A stretch of 64,000 nucleotides of DNA from positions 1 through 64,000 of the forward strand of contig JAFUWF010000007.1 in NCBI GenBank assembly GCA_017483575.1, in the 5' to 3' direction. The notes under the pieces were generated by a model. That model was not told where the DNA came from and searched no databases. It saw nothing but the letters and a program-made list of their open reading frames with translations. This DNA is from Bacteroidales bacterium. Its GTDB lineage: Bacteria; Bacteroidota; Bacteroidia; Bacteroidales; P3. Positions 29,901 to 37,452 of the stretch are shown piece by piece (positions within the stretch are counted from its first letter, which is position 1; every line of letters starts with the position of its first letter). The translations under genes were made by a program, and so were the position numbers.

Positions 29901-32777
29901 CATCTTCACCGAATTGTACACCACATCGGTGTAGTTGGCGGTGATGACGTTGAAGGGCGTACGCATGAGGTTGGCCGTGCCGTCATCGTTGCAGACAATC
30001 ATATTGTTGGCCACCAGCACGTGATGGGCCGCGTTGCCGCTGACGCTATTCAGGGCAATGCCACCACCGCCATGCGAGGTGTAGATTTTGTTGCACGTGA
30101 CTCGCGTCGTGCCGTTGCACTCGTTCAGCAGCAACACACCCATCGAGTTGCTCAGCACATCGTACATCTCGTTGCGATAGACATTGAGGTTCGTCTGGTT
30201 GCTGGCGTTGACGGCATAGTCGTACTGGTTGCGGAACGTGCTGTTCATTACGGAGTTGCTGGACGAACGGATGTCGGAAGCCTGACCTTTGACATCCACG
30301 CCCGTCTTGCCACCCACGAAGGTGCAGCCGTCGACAATCAGGCCGTTGGCATAGCCGGAATTGATCAACGCGTTGATACGCATGCTAGCCGCGGGGTTGG
30401 CAAGGCTGTCGATGAACGAGCAACCCTCGAAGTGACAGTTCGCGCTGTTCAGGCCCATGGTGACCATATCGGTCAGCGGCATGGCATAGCGCACGAAGTT
30501 GATGTTGCGGAACCTGACGTTGGCGGCATCCACGAGGTTGACAAGCGAAGTGGAGATTGGCAGGTAGGCACCGTTTTCATCCTCATAACGGTTGTTGGCC
30601 TCGGAGGAGAAGACCGTCACACGGCCGTTGCCTTCGGGCTCGAACACCACATAGGCGTTGGCATTGGCACCCGTGAAGGCAGGCACGGTGAAGGGGTTGT
30701 AGCTACCGGGGGCCAGCTTCACCACCAGGCTGTCGCCAATGCCGCAGCGGCTCAGGGCGAAGAGGAACTCCTCGATGGTGTTGAAGTCGGGCGTTGCACC
30801 GCCCACGTGGCGCACACCACTCATGGCACCGTCGCAGACGATGAACTGCGAGAAGGAGGTGTCGTTGTAGGGCTCGTGGTCGCGCATCAGTTGGCTACCG
30901 CTGATGGTCAGCGTGTCCTCCACCCATACCTTCAGGGTGTGGAAGCCGGCGGGGATGACGATGTTGTTGGAGATGGTGACATTCTGGTCGGCACCACCGG
31001 CCAGGTTGCCGCTCCAGTCATAGTGTCCGAAGATGGTGTCGTCGATATTGTAGCTGATACGAACGGCGTTCACAGGCAGGGCGCCGAAGTTCTTCAGCTT
31101 CACCGTCAGGCTGCCGGGGCGCTGCGTCATGGGGGTCTCGTAGCTGGGCGACACCAGCTCGCTGATACCAAGGTCGTAGAGCAGCGGCAGGTTGGCCCGC
31201 TGCGTCATCACCAGGGCCGGGCGACGGTTGACGCAGTTGTCGCCATAATCAAGGTTCGTCGTATTGAAAGCGTCGATACCCATCGAAGCCTCCGTACCGT
31301 AGTACTTGTAGATACTCTTCTTGCTATTGGGAGCGCTGATCATCCTGATGGACGTTGCGCTGCTGAGGTCATCGTCATCGTCATAGACCAGCTGCATCAC
31401 GAGGTCCTTACCGGCGTAGTAGAAGGTGTCCTGGAAGCGGATTGTCTGCTCGCCGCCGGCATTGGACTGGCCAATGGTGAAGGCCGAATCGTACACTATG
31501 TGCATGTACGACGAGGTGTAGTAGTAGTAGTCAGCAACGCTTGTGTCCACCTGATAATTGGTAGGCACGTTCTTCATCCTGATTTGCATACGCTGACGCG
31601 TCACGGTGGGGGTATAAGCCGCAAAGGTCATCTTCATGGCCGTCATCTGGCCGGGACCATAGCCCGCACTCGCCAGCAACGCCGAGTCGAAGACCCACTC
31701 GCTACGGCCGTCGGCATTGGAACCAAAGGGGAAGAGGTTGTGGCTGTAGGCACCCGTGAACTGCTCCGTCGCCAAACCAGGCTGTGCCACACCTCGAATG
31801 CAGCGGTACTCGTACCACGAGTTCTCCGTCGTCGGCGAAGTCACACGGTTGGCGTTGCTCGTGGCATCGCGGGCCACACAGTAGAAATACATGGTTGTAT
31901 CGTACCCGTAGAAAGGTATGTGGGCCGAATAGAGGTTGGTATCGCTGGTCATCTGCGTCATCGGCAAACGGATGGGCGCAGGATCGCTGCCAACGCGGTA
32001 GAACAGATACACGGAGTCGTGATTGATACCGGACGAAATGGTGGTCTTGGGTTCAATAACGATTTCCGCGCCACGGCTGCTGGGATGGTAGATGCCATCG
32101 GGATACTTGACCATCTTGATGGTGGGCTTCACCATAGGGCTGGGACTCGCCGAAATCTTCAGGTTGTCGATGAGCCACTTGCCGGGGGTGGTGTTCGCAC
32201 GGGTGCAAGGTCTCATGGTGAACTTGATCATCAGCCTTCTCTCGTTCGGAGCCACATTGTTGAAGGCAGCGTTGATGTCGAAACGCTCACTCTTCCACAT
32301 GTCGTTGGACAAGGTATTGGTACGCCATTCGTCACCGTACGATTCGTTCGAGAAAGCACTCACGGTACGGAAACTATTCGAACCTCCGTTGGTCATGTTA
32401 TAGTTCGACGACGTCAACTGGTGCCATGTGGACTCGTTCGTACGTTTCCAATACAGACGGCACATGTAGAAGTCCGGGTTCTCGTTAGGAGTCACCGTAC
32501 AGATGTGGTCAAACTCCAAGCTGATGTAGCGCAACGCTGTGTTCTGCGTGAAATCCAGCTCGTTGAGTTCCAGCGTGATTTCGGCATCGGTCACCTGGTT
32601 CAGCTGCAACGCTCCGTTGCCACTCGCGTGGTACTGGTTGGTGATGCTGTACGATCCGGTGTAAGCAGACGCCTCACCAGTCTCGAAGCCTAGATAAAGC
32701 ATTTCCGTTATCTGCGCCTGCGATACTAGGCCGCAAAACAGAAAAATGACACTCGGTAGTAAAAATCTGAGTTTCAT
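20985..32777 (-). CDS. Giant T9SS-secreted protein (3,930 residues) with beta-helix, CARDB-like and GEVED domains
   Basis: An exported surface protein with signal peptide (residues 1-22, MKLRFLLPSVIFLFCGLVSQAQ) and a C-terminal T9SS type A sorting domain (about 3843-3930: LDQNYPNPFEGRTTVPF, DAMGHVVNSFERFFSAG, SSGIYYYGIEVDGQRLMRKM). Between them: an N-terminal jelly-roll-like part; CARDB-like Ig modules that recur all along, each with VKLKNFG-, VRLRNSG-, VTVHNYG-like strands; a parallel beta-helix (about 650-1070); a lamin-tail-like module (about 1296-1400); a second beta-helix (about 2008-2446, opening IATTGGDYRSFGEAIDTL); a GEVED domain (about 3000-3087, YIDFNRNGTFEVSEAVV); and a MAM-like part (about 3205-3390). 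No enzymatic motif was recognised. An adhesin or surface-fibre role is inferred. It precedes and overlaps tilS. Confidence 0.9.
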   Translation of the reverse strand: MKLRFLLPSVIFLFCGLVSQAQITEMLYLGFETGEASAYTGSYSITNQYHASGNGALQLNQVTDAEITLELNELDFTQNTALRYISLEFDHICTVTPNENPDFYMCRLYWKRTNESTWHQLTSSNYNMTNGGSNSFRTVSAFSNESYGDEWRTNTLSNDMWKSERFDINAAFNNVAPNERRLMIKFTMRPCTRANTTPGKWLIDNLKISASPSPMVKPTIKMVKYPDGIYHPSSRGAEIVIEPKTTISSGINHDSVYLFYRVGSDPAPIRLPMTQMTSDTNLYSAHIPFYGYDTTMYFYCVARDATSNANRVTSPTTENSWYEYRCIRGVAQPGLATEQFTGAYSHNLFPFGSNADGRSEWVFDSALLASAGYGPGQMTAMKMTFAAYTPTVTRQRMQIRMKNVPTNYQVDTSVADYYYYTSSYMHIVYDSAFTIGQSNAGGEQTIRFQDTFYYAGKDLVMQLVYDDDDDLSSATSIRMISAPNSKKSIYKYYGTEASMGIDAFNTTNLDYGDNCVNRRPALVMTQRANLPLLYDLGISELVSPSYETPMTQRPGSLTVKLKNFGALPVNAVRISYNIDDTIFGHYDWSGNLAGGADQNVTISNNIVIPAGFHTLKVWVEDTLTISGSQLMRDHEPYNDTSFSQFIVCDGAMSGVRHVGGATPDFNTIEEFLFALSRCGIGDSLVVKLAPGSYNPFTVPAFTGANANAYVVFEPEGNGRVTVFSSEANNRYEDENGAYLPISTSLVNLVDAANVRFRNINFVRYAMPLTDMVTMGLNSANCHFEGCSFIDSLANPAASMRINALINSGYANGLIVDGCTFVGGKTGVDVKGQASDIRSSSNSVMNSTFRNQYDYAVNASNQTNLNVYRNEMYDVLSNSMGVLLLNECNGTTRVTCNKIYTSHGGGGIALNSVSGNAAHHVLVANNMIVCNDDGTANLMRTPFNVITANYTDVVYNSVKMTATSRNNIAAVSFGGGTLQNSQFVNNVVVSLDNNNYALNYAPGSYATNTVGHNVYYSLGSILNRRSGAGCMDLDAWVMNEPADTNSIVTNPNFLNGSLVDLRTFNRLVKGVGIPIANVTTDMFDSVRSTTATCPGAFEFVSLAYDFEPEALISPVDETCYMPSSVELKVRLRNSGVNAYTGTGLQLKYKVDNATIQTVNVTGTVPAEDTVTIATGAMLALPSYATSDRTYNIKVWTVFASDPNQTNDTNDFQVVSKYRPAKPNNDSTSIAYATRATITPTSGVNSWAVYGSTSAPQRKSELYWFRDTTDAAPFHVGPTLTTDTLRMDSTFYFRQRRAKPIVRITQVEFNHANNAVGLTPSMPYWVNSGRKTAIQLTNVGDARANLFGDTIQTISPTQTLNNKVFVFTDSVFIEPGQSLVVQCATGNSANPALTIHTGTPLSSTTVSYTSKIAFVYRRGGVIEDAVALNAIGDASTQAITWANIGVPSYVWNGTGVNLASSNTAAGIIRNAFNGNASDWQIASAANPMFINTIRPTWIRYTDNGCEGYFASYKVKMIAPPAADIDLSTPILPATACGLGNENISVTVHNYGINSVSGLVLNYSDGNDTVTENVSQPIAANGVMTYTFAAPLNFAYSTDSLITVRVWADAVSGDNIHSNDTNYASVLSLYTPAAPDTTIVRTVSYANPDTITLPVVSGLVPVWYDYEGNAVDTGYTSISEILYVGGTRGVSYMATVPQTGIIGTGTSIPSNNTTPTPYQPATKYSRQQYIYSASELRAAGLEAGFINSVAFELMTIPGNNVNFVSFNDYTVSMGTTQDTIFSGNSDWKSTTQVSSQSPFVISQSDCNTWVSHPFSSPYYWDGTSSIVVEVSHYIATAVSTGAKSAYTPKTNAVLFKFNSNAITPTTAGGRHANRPNIRFSNTTYGCASAITPYTVQMVNIPSVDMAVLWPNGTDTIHYNSCSNTSFYVNVRNQGASEATSTTLYYYFDTLAVDSTVVTNAIASGATENVLLFNRHMNPGRHTLRVVVAANGDDISSNDTITRSFMVSFCSGTYTIATTGGDYRSFGEAIDTLNVVGIEGPVRFNVSPGIYTEQVVLNNIPGSSATNTIAFYGTGDDVLLTAAPTQNDNYVFLLDSTSNVTLSRFRIEARPPSGNYANALVLQKGGHITIDSLTVRVKGTVNNVNASAVVLLGEVSNLTFVNNTIDSGYYSFRTSGTLTNYQDFTLTNNTFRNFWLQGINVRGITNFVANNNRIRGGINGSNVTGRGLTGLYLAQSAGNISIQRNYIILIDDKNGGKRGIQLENINCGASNPALIANNMISCSGTGTAGLTPAKPSGIWIDSSSSYINVYFNTVRVYCGPYASAQFSDASYSFFSGATVSNIHVMNNIFSNFSKGYAYYVSELNTVNLSNYNDYYTVSARPFAWKSTNNTLADLVALQGINSDDANSVFQEPYFLSDEDLHLVMTNLAGIAQYNSDVPDDIDGLTRKQVPGPTIGAHEMDVVTHDMAVVRIVEPVMPASLNFNPPNNMPPHIESDSVRVIAQFYNNGMAPESNIQWYAYIEGFEAQTRTPNKNIGSFAPAESKMDTVMMPTVLGITDTNIVHVVVILPADSSLSDNDRVSNFYLAPAFNLAATRMSTDHTGCSMQNTVVKITVKNEGFKDVPAGTTFKIGYHPQITQPTTITSIYTMPDTVEQNTTLTTPLLMGQTQTIDFTAPANFYPTGESQDIKFRLMGWVNYSLDITQANDSTNKTSNSQSPVIDAYYSPEPPVGYDTVLPYGTWGEVRASQVNTRPIRWYRDSTATPYYHPTAYNASTKWSNTPQYFHDSVYYLNCLSTKNCPSFFSTVRVSVAPRLPNDMAFEAVLAPLGDRVYMENDTVRVRISNYGTSSQTNVPIAFQLKRGNNIIQNVTEVCPATIPAGQSYDYTFTTLLDIPTPTTAQNYTLTVWTDLATDGARRNDTIRTAYTFRSLAESLYNALASGNPSFDITRVSFNEIDYETPQQGRGYTNLGSYNDPDYPVLHVSRGLSDSIIVEVTPLDGNAQSARVSGWVYIDFNRNGTFEVSEAVVSEAIFYDREALRDVITIPATATPGYMRMRVAVGSYADFNGVPGGPVGGIPSDKNGHAIDFLLFVDPDAPQNDIAVTQIVGPRSYIIDDDTPREVSFRISNKGASPVSGPTFGYSFTGEEPDSTGTGVVSYPGTLAPGSSAVISLPGHSFPYGVTDLLVWSNQADDDNRSNDTLEYQYNRFYVITPPVMDSFDIDNKWYAPRGYNVYSHNYWELGTPAKQRINAPYSGDKAWVTDLTATSIVTGKRGNVSYLYSPIIDIHQIFPDTISVRIRRHLINGSSLRLEFRNFEGMWVNASRDSLFNWYNNQDGECFDGTSSGTTYNYYFAPTNYRDGMRGDFGDKVQFRFVYTTPIGSSATAAFGEGCAIDNFQLGRARRPVDAGIIDIVEPAAPAYGQTIFPKVVVHNYGTDTLREVAVGYIHYGTFLPKECTVSCLAAPGGNDTVLLTSPFVVTSDYPESFDITAFTMLDEDVYYDNDTIVKTFELAPLANDISAHSFIYPLEQSVAGDDLQVTIRMRNFGTSPISRAQATYIINGEHRVDEDVDFEALLGRPLASLEYFNYTFNAHFRAPYGVIKLTGIVKSDQNDYIYNDTITKRVTLVSDIRDIAAAAVIIDSSGFTSSRITLVIENRGGRGVNGFEVGFYIDGDTTQIYREVFNQDLPLAALGTAYHTFDVSLPQRSVPYSNVTGFVHLQGDNDSGNDTTNAFAERFLDLEMAQILIIENSAPTCQVIAYVVNRGNVPVMTGQVNIRATINGNSLNMNSGDRVAPGEGHPYYFERTIPKSPNHTYEGSAKLNYINDLDSTNDQSNYIVIYSYWDPESVPTVNGDELVLDQNYPNPFEGRTTVPFTLPNDANVRIFVIDAMGHVVNSFERFFSAGQQTVTLDLSAYSSGIYYYGIEVDGQRLMRKMILR

Positions 32778-32865
32778 AATTTATTATTTTATTATTTTAT
32801 TCTTCAACTAGTTACACGTTCATATACTCCGTACCCAACCCATTTTGGATGGGTAGAATTCAACC

Positions 32866-32874
32866 GCAAATATA
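32866..32874 (-). promoter_or_regulatory. -7 box of the giant T9SS protein gene
   Basis: On the minus strand TATATTTGC, about 89 bp before the ATG. Between it and the gene is a short inverted repeat (ACCCAT / ATGGGT, 32838-32854) in the leader. No clear -33 TTTG. Confidence 0.6.
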
Positions 32875-32954
32875 CGCATTTTTTTTTTACATGCGCGAAA
32901 ATATTTTATTAAAAAAATAAAATTTGTATCCAAACCCCACCAAACTAGTGTTTT

Positions 32955-33125
32955 TTTCGACCGTTTCCATACACTTCCCAAACAGTTCCCATATGGTATT
33001 CATATATCACATATAAGAAGTATATAAGATGTATATGTGATATATATGAGAAGTATATAAGAAGGGTCGAATTTGGTACCTATTTGACCCCTCTTTTTTA
33101 CCTCCCCGTGAGGTGGAAAAAATCT
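32955..33125. repeat. AT-palindrome intergenic element, copy E2
   Basis: A 14-bp inverted repeat (33002-33015 against 33032-33045) within TATATAAGAAG words. The right arm 33063-33105 (GGGTCGAATTTGG, ACCTATTTGACCCCTC, then a T-run) aligns with the right flanks of E3 and E4. The left side (about 32955-32975, TTCGACCGTT) looks like a decayed opposite arm. It occupies most of the 440-bp spacer between the giant gene and rlmB; the rest holds the giant gene's promoter and the rlmB terminator. Confidence 0.75.
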
Positions 33126-33166
33126 CCCCGTTGTTGCGAAATGGGACGTTGTGTGTCCGGACAGTG

Positions 33167-33207
33167 GAAAAAGAGACACGGCATGCCGTGTCTCTACAGT
33201 TTTTTTT
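33167..33207. terminator. Terminator hairpin downstream of rlmB (possibly bidirectional)
   Basis: A perfect 24-bp palindrome at 33172-33195 (arm AGAGACACGGCA). On the minus strand it is followed by five T and terminates the rlmB operon; on the plus strand a run of eight T lies 5 bp further on. Confidence 0.8.
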
Positions 33208-33220
33208 CCGTATAGTGTTA

Positions 33221-34039
33221 TTATTCAACGTGCTGCCGTTGTTCGAGGGCCTCGTACATGAAGACGCCGGCGGCGACGCTGACGTTGAGCGAGGCCACCT
33301 CGCCCATGATAGGCAGTTTAGCACGCACATCGCTCATTTTCAACAGTTCGGGGCTGATGCCAGTCTCCTCGTTGCCGAGAATGAGGAGGGTGGGCTGGCG
33401 GAAGTCTACGCGGCGGTAGTGCACAGCGCCCTTCTCGGTGGCGGCAACCACCTGGTAGCCATACTGTTTGGCCAGGTTGATGACGGTTTTCATGTTCTGC
33501 TCACGGCAGACGGGGAGGCGCAGCAGGGCGCCGCTGGAGGTCTTGATGGCGTCCTCGTTCATGGCCGCAGAGCCACGGTCGGGCACGATGAGGGCGCTGA
33601 CGCCCGTGCACTCGGCCGTGCGGGCTATGGCACCCATGTTGCGCACGTCGGTGATGTGGTCCAACAGGAGGAGGAGTGGCTGAGTGGCTGAGTCGCTGAG
33701 GGGCTGCGTGGACTCAAGTACATCCACCAGGTTGTGGTACTTCACGTTGCCGATGGTGGCCACGACGCCTTGGTGGTTGCCGGTGGTCATCTTGCCCAGC
33801 TTCTCCACGGGGACGTACTGGAAGGGGATGTCATGCTCCTTCATCTTGGCTCTCAGCTCGTTGAGGAGCGATGAGTTGAGGCCGTTCTGGATGAGGATGC
33901 GCTCTATCTGCTGGCCGCTGGCGATGGCCTCGATGACGGGGCGGAGACCATAGACCAGCTGTCCTTCTTTGTGGCCTTGCGACACCACGACTTTGTGACT
34001 TTGCGACTTTACGACTTTAACATTCTGTGTTTTTTCCAT
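33221..34039 (-). CDS. rlmB: 23S rRNA (guanosine-2'-O)-methyltransferase RlmB (TrmH family)
   Basis: A 272-residue SpoU/TrmH-class enzyme that 2'-O-methylates a guanosine of 23S rRNA (G2251 in E. coli numbering). An N-terminal substrate-binding domain starts at [15 protein letters not shown] and is followed by the SPOUT knot with [38 protein letters not shown] and [21 protein letters not shown]. Two stretches are repeat-coded and not expected in the family: residues 7-25 ([19 protein letters not shown]) and the interdomain [19 protein letters not shown]. The N-terminus overlaps the upstream ABC gene by 23 nt. It is the last gene of the ruvB-hutI-lolD-rlmB minus-strand group. Confidence 0.92.
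   Translation of the reverse strand: MEKTQNVKVVKSQSHKVVVSQGHKEGQLVYGLRPVIEAIASGQQIERILIQNGLNSSLLNELRAKMKEHDIPFQYVPVEKLGKMTTGNHQGVVATIGNVKYHNLVDVLESTQPLSDSATQPLLLLLDHITDVRNMGAIARTAECTGVSALIVPDRGSAAMNEDAIKTSSGALLRLPVCREQNMKTVINLAKQYGYQVVAATEKGAVHYRRVDFRQPTLLILGNEETGISPELLKMSDVRAKLPIMGEVASLNVSVAAGVFMYEALEQRQHVE
33670..33715. repeat. Short variant tandem repeats inside rlmB (linker)
   Basis: GTGGCTGAGTGGCTGAGTCGCTGAGGGGCTG: three to four variant copies of an 8-9 bp unit. It encodes the linker LSDSATQPL of RlmB on the minus strand. Confidence 0.65.
33975..34022. repeat. Short variant tandem repeats at the start of rlmB
   Basis: Four to five copies of a unit like GACTTTGC/GACTTTAC in tandem, encoding the first 25 residues of RlmB and lying next to the end of the upstream ABC gene. 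The repeats make up the whole extra N-terminus. Confidence 0.7.
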
Positions 34040-34673
34040 CGATGATTGTTATTTTTCGGTCGGCCATGGCGGCCAGTTCTTCGTTGTGGGTGACGATGAT
34101 GAAGGTCTGGTTCAGCTGCTCGCGCAGGCGAAAGAAGAGCTCGTGGAGCTCGCGGGCGTGCTGCGAGTCGAGGTTGCCGCTGGGCTCGTCGGCCAACACG
34201 GCCATGGGGTTGTTCATCAAGGCGCGGGCCACTGCAACACGCTGTTGCTCACCGCCGCTCATAGCCTGCGGCTTGTGCGATGCACGGTTGTCCACCTTCA
34301 TGAGCGAGAGCAATTCCATGCCCCTCGCCTGCGCCTCACGCATGGGGGTGCCGTGGATGAGGGCCGGGATGCAGACGTTCTCCAAAGCGGTGAACTCCGG
34401 CAGCAGATGGTGGGCCTGGAAGACGAAGCCTATGTGCTCGTTGCGGAAGTGCGCCAAGTCCTTCTCTTTCAGGTTTGACACCTCAGTATCGCCGTAGCGG
34501 AGCGTGCCGCTGTCGGGGCTGTCCAAGGTGCCGAGGATTTGCAACAACGTCGTCTTGCCGGCCCCGGAGGGGCCTACAATGCTGACCACCTCGCCCCGGT
34601 CGATAGTGAGGCTCACGTCCTTCAGCACATGCAACGTGCCGTAGCTCTTGTTGATATTGACTGCTTCGATCAT
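34017..34673 (-). CDS. LolD-like ABC transporter ATP-binding protein
   Basis: A 218-residue ATPase of the LolD/MacB/FtsE group. Walker [11 protein letters not shown]-loop [18 protein letters not shown], signature [14 protein letters not shown] and Walker [14 protein letters not shown] are all present. LolD energises LolCE, which releases lipoproteins from the inner membrane, but the matching permease is not in the window, so the exact substrate is uncertain. The start overlaps the hutI stop (ATGA) and the end overlaps rlmB by 23 nt. Confidence 0.85.
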   Translation of the reverse strand: MIEAVNINKSYGTLHVLKDVSLTIDRGEVVSIVGPSGAGKTTLLQILGTLDSPDSGTLRYGDTEVSNLKEKDLAHFRNEHIGFVFQAHHLLPEFTALENVCIPALIHGTPMREAQARGMELLSLMKVDNRASHKPQAMSGGEQQRVAVARALMNNPMAVLADEPSGNLDSQHARELHELFFRLREQLNQTFIIVTHNEELAAMADRKITIIDGKNTEC

Positions 34674-35905
34674 ACCTCCACGCCGTTGAGGAAGACGCGG
34701 TCCACTTTGTTCTCGCCGTAGCTGTAGGGCATGTACTCGTAGCTGGCTATGGGCTTGGTGATGTAGAAGTTGGCCCGTTTACCGACGGCAATGGAGCCCA
34801 GCTCGTGGCTGACACCCATGGCGTAGGCGGTGTTGAGGGTGGTGGCGTTGAGGGCCTCCTCGGGGGTGAGGCGGTAGCGGATGCAGGCCATCGAGAGGAT
34901 GAGCTGCATGTTGCACGAGGGCGAGGTGCCGGGGTTGTAGTCCGAGGCCATGGCCACGGGCAGACCGGCCTCAATCATCCGGCGGGCCGGCGAGAGGGGC
35001 AGGTTGAGGAAGAAGGCACAGCCGGGGAGGATGGTGGGCATGGTGTCGGTGCCCTTCAGGCACTCGATTTCGGCATCGCCCATCTGCTCCAGGTGGTCGA
35101 CGGAGATGGCATTGTATTTCACGCCCACCTGCACGCCGCCGGATATAGCCATCTCGTTGGCGTGGATTTTGGGGCGCATGCCGTGCTTGATGCCGGCCTC
35201 GAGGATGCGGGCGGTGTCCTCGACGGTGAAGAAGCCCTGGTCGCAGAAAACATCGATGAAGTCGGCCAGGCCCTCGTCCGCCACGTGCGGTATCATTTCG
35301 TTGATGACGAGGTCCACATAGTCCTCCTGGTGGCCGCGGTATTCCATGGGGATGCCGTGGGCACCAAGGAAGTTGGACTTGATGGTCAGGGGGGAGTTTT
35401 CTTTCAAGCGACGGATGACGCGGAGGAGCTTGAGCTCGCTCTCGGTGGTGAGGCCGTAGCCGCTCTTGATTTCGATGGCGCCGGTGCCGAGGCGCATGGC
35501 CTCCTCGAGGCGTTGCTGGCCCATGTCGTAGAGCTCGTCCTCGGAGGCCGCAGCGGTGGCTTTGGCGGAGTTGAGGATGCCGCCACCGCGCTTGGCAATC
35601 TCCTCATAGCTGAGGCCACGGATCTTGTCCACAAACTCATGCTCGCGCGAGTTGGCATAGACGAGGTGCGTGTGCGAGTCGCAGAAGGTGGGGAAGACCA
35701 TGCGGCCCGTGGCGTCGAATTCGCGGTCGGCGGTGCCGTTCCACTCACTCATTTTGCCAAAAGCCTTTATCTTGCCGTCCTCAACCAAGAGGTAGGCATC
35801 CTTGACGGTCTCCATCTGCGCCATCTCCTTGCCCATGGCGCGCAGCTTCTGCTGGCCGGTCTCCACCTGCACCAGTTCCTTGATATTCTTGATAAGTATC
35901 TGCAT
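34670..35905 (-). CDS. hutI: Imidazolonepropionase HutI
   Basis: A 411-residue amidohydrolase of the histidine-degradation pathway, hydrolysing 4-imidazolone-5-propanoate to N-formimino-L-glutamate. Metal-binding HxH in [55 protein letters not shown] and [14 protein letters not shown] match the family. The ATG at 35905 ([11 protein letters not shown]) gives the normal N-terminus. No other hut genes are present in the window, so it works with enzymes encoded elsewhere. Confidence 0.95.
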   Translation of the reverse strand: MQILIKNIKELVQVETGQQKLRAMGKEMAQMETVKDAYLLVEDGKIKAFGKMSEWNGTADREFDATGRMVFPTFCDSHTHLVYANSREHEFVDKIRGLSYEEIAKRGGGILNSAKATAAASEDELYDMGQQRLEEAMRLGTGAIEIKSGYGLTTESELKLLRVIRRLKENSPLTIKSNFLGAHGIPMEYRGHQEDYVDLVINEMIPHVADEGLADFIDVFCDQGFFTVEDTARILEAGIKHGMRPKIHANEMAISGGVQVGVKYNAISVDHLEQMGDAEIECLKGTDTMPTILPGCAFFLNLPLSPARRMIEAGLPVAMASDYNPGTSPSCNMQLILSMACIRYRLTPEEALNATTLNTAYAMGVSHELGSIAVGKRANFYITKPIASYEYMPYSYGENKVDRVFLNGVEV

Positions 35906-35936
35906 AATTCTATATCTTATTTCGTTGTTGGTCGTT

Positions 35937-36265
35937 TTAATCAATCAACAGATTTTCTTTTACATAATAAGCCTTAACCATATTCTCTGTAATCAAAACA
36001 GATTCCTGATGGAAAAAGGCACAGAGGTCTCTGCAACGTCTTCGACAACACTTTTATCCGGGTCAATCAGAGAAAGGACCAAGGCTTTTTCTTGCACGTA
36101 ACTTCCGTCTTCGTGGAAGAAGCCACCTTCTGTAACGATGAACGAGAACGATACGTGGTAACTCTGGCATACATACCTCATCACCTCGACGTACTTGTCC
36201 GTATAATGCTCCTGTTGTTTGGTAACAACATCGTTCAGTCCCACGTATATCTTTATCTCTGTCAT
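35937..36265 (-). pseudogene. Small DUF3574-like protein gene, probably frameshifted near its 3' end
   Basis: The intact frame (35993-36265) gives 90 residues starting MTEIKIYVGLNDVVTKQQEHY and ending in an unusual SVPFSIRNLF. In the neighbouring frame from about 36029 the reading continues as DLCAFFHQESVLITENMV and on to a stop at 35937. The FxQESVL pattern is typical of the C-terminus of DUF3574-like proteins, so one base seems to be missing around 36028-36033. The repaired protein would have about 109-110 residues and end 31 bp before hutI. Function is unknown. It may be a true mutation or a sequence error. Confidence 0.6.
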
Positions 36266-36300
36266 AATTATTCGGCTCTATTTACGTTCTCACCTTTATA

Positions 36301-37323
36301 TCAAAACAATTCCTGTTGGTTTCCGTTGGTTTTGATTTTGCCGAGGTGCTGGTAGGCGAGCATAGTGGCTTCGCGGCCGCGGGGGGTGCGCATGAGGTAG
36401 CCCTCCTGGATGAGGTAGGGTTCATAGACCTCCTCGACCGTGCCTGCGTCCTCGCCAACGGCGGTGGCAATGGTGTTGACACCCACGGGGCCGCCCTTGA
36501 ACTTGTCGATGATGGTGGTGAGGATACGGATGTCCATGTCGTCGAGGCCGTTGCGGTCCACGTTGAGGGCCTGGAGGGCATAGCGTGCGATGTCGAGGGT
36601 GATGGTGCCGTCGCCTTTGACTTGTGCGAAGTCGCGCACACGGCGCAGCAGGCGATTGGCGATACGGGGAGTGCCTCGCGAGCGGCGTGCTATCTCGATG
36701 GCGCTCTCGCTCGTTATCTTCACCTGCAGGAGCGAGGCCGAGCGGTTGACGATCTTGGTCAACGTCTCAGCGTCGTAGTACTCCAGACGGCTGTTGATGC
36801 CGAAGCGGGCGCGCAGGGGGGCGGTGAGCATGCCGCTACGAGTGGTGGCGCCGATGAGGGTGAAGGGCTTGAGGTTGAGCTGCACGGAGCGTGCCGCCGG
36901 ACCGGACTCAATCATGATGTCGATGCGGAAGTCCTCCATGGCGGAGTAGAGATACTCCTCCACGACGGGCGAGAGGCGGTGGATCTCGTCGATGAAAAGC
37001 ACATCGTTGGGCTGTAGCGAGGTGAGGAGTCCCGCCAGGTCGCCGGGCTTGTCAAGCACGGGGCCGGAGGTGGTCTTGATACTGACGCCCAGCTCGTTGG
37101 CGATGATGTTGGAGAGCGTGGTCTTGCCCAGACCCGGAGGGCCGTAGAGGAGCACATGGTCGAGGGGCTCGCCACGTTCCTTGGCGGCGCGAACGAAGAC
37201 CTTGAGGTTCTCCACCACCTGTTTCTGACCTGCGAAACTGTCGAAGCCCGAGGGGCGCAAAGCTCTCTCTATATCTTTCTCTTGCGCAGACATACTGCGG
37301 CTGTCGAGGTTAGCATTACTCAC
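36301..37323 (-). CDS. ruvB: Holliday junction branch-migration helicase RuvB
   Basis: A 340-residue AAA+ motor that drives branch migration with RuvA. Walker [11 protein letters not shown] (about residue 59), Walker [12 protein letters not shown], sensor [11 protein letters not shown] and arginine-finger region APLRARFG, and the C-terminal winged-helix ([18 protein letters not shown]) are all seen. Full length. First gene of the minus-strand group; ruvA is not adjacent. Start 37323 is an ATG 47 bp after a well-formed promoter. Confidence 0.97.
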   Translation of the reverse strand: MSNANLDSRSMSAQEKDIERALRPSGFDSFAGQKQVVENLKVFVRAAKERGEPLDHVLLYGPPGLGKTTLSNIIANELGVSIKTTSGPVLDKPGDLAGLLTSLQPNDVLFIDEIHRLSPVVEEYLYSAMEDFRIDIMIESGPAARSVQLNLKPFTLIGATTRSGMLTAPLRARFGINSRLEYYDAETLTKIVNRSASLLQVKITSESAIEIARRSRGTPRIANRLLRRVRDFAQVKGDGTITLDIARYALQALNVDRNGLDDMDIRILTTIIDKFKGGPVGVNTIATAVGEDAGTVEEVYEPYLIQEGYLMRTPRGREATMLAYQHLGKIKTNGNQQELF

Positions 37324-37369
37324 TGTTGTTAATATATTTATAAGGTGTTCGTGACCTTCGGTTCATGCT

Positions 37370-37401
37370 GCAAAATTACTATTTTTTGTTGAATTGACAA
37401 A
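37370..37401 (-). promoter_or_regulatory. ruvB promoter
   Basis: On the minus strand a -33 TTTG (37398-37401) is separated by exactly 19 bp from a -7 TAATTTTGC (37370-37378), the textbook Bacteroidota arrangement. The divergent usp gene starts at 37453; its own -7 box is not clear. Confidence 0.8.
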
Positions 37402-37452
37402 ATAAATGTAAAATATTAACGTTATAACCCTTAAAATACCAAAAAGAAAAAC

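Noticed and set aside
24441..32693. A 2,750-codon open frame on the plus strand, antisense to the giant T9SS gene
   Set aside because: The translation is a Gly/Val/Asp-rich string without domains. It arises from the codon use of the true gene on the minus strand, which has a signal peptide, known modules and a T9SS end.
33007..33330. A 107-codon minus-strand ORF at the rlmB end
   Set aside because: It overlaps rlmB in another frame and translates repeat E2 and the terminator.
37380..37388. -7 box for the usp gene (TATTTTTTG)
   Set aside because: It has one T too many against TAnnTTTG and lies inside the ruvB promoter; not convincing.
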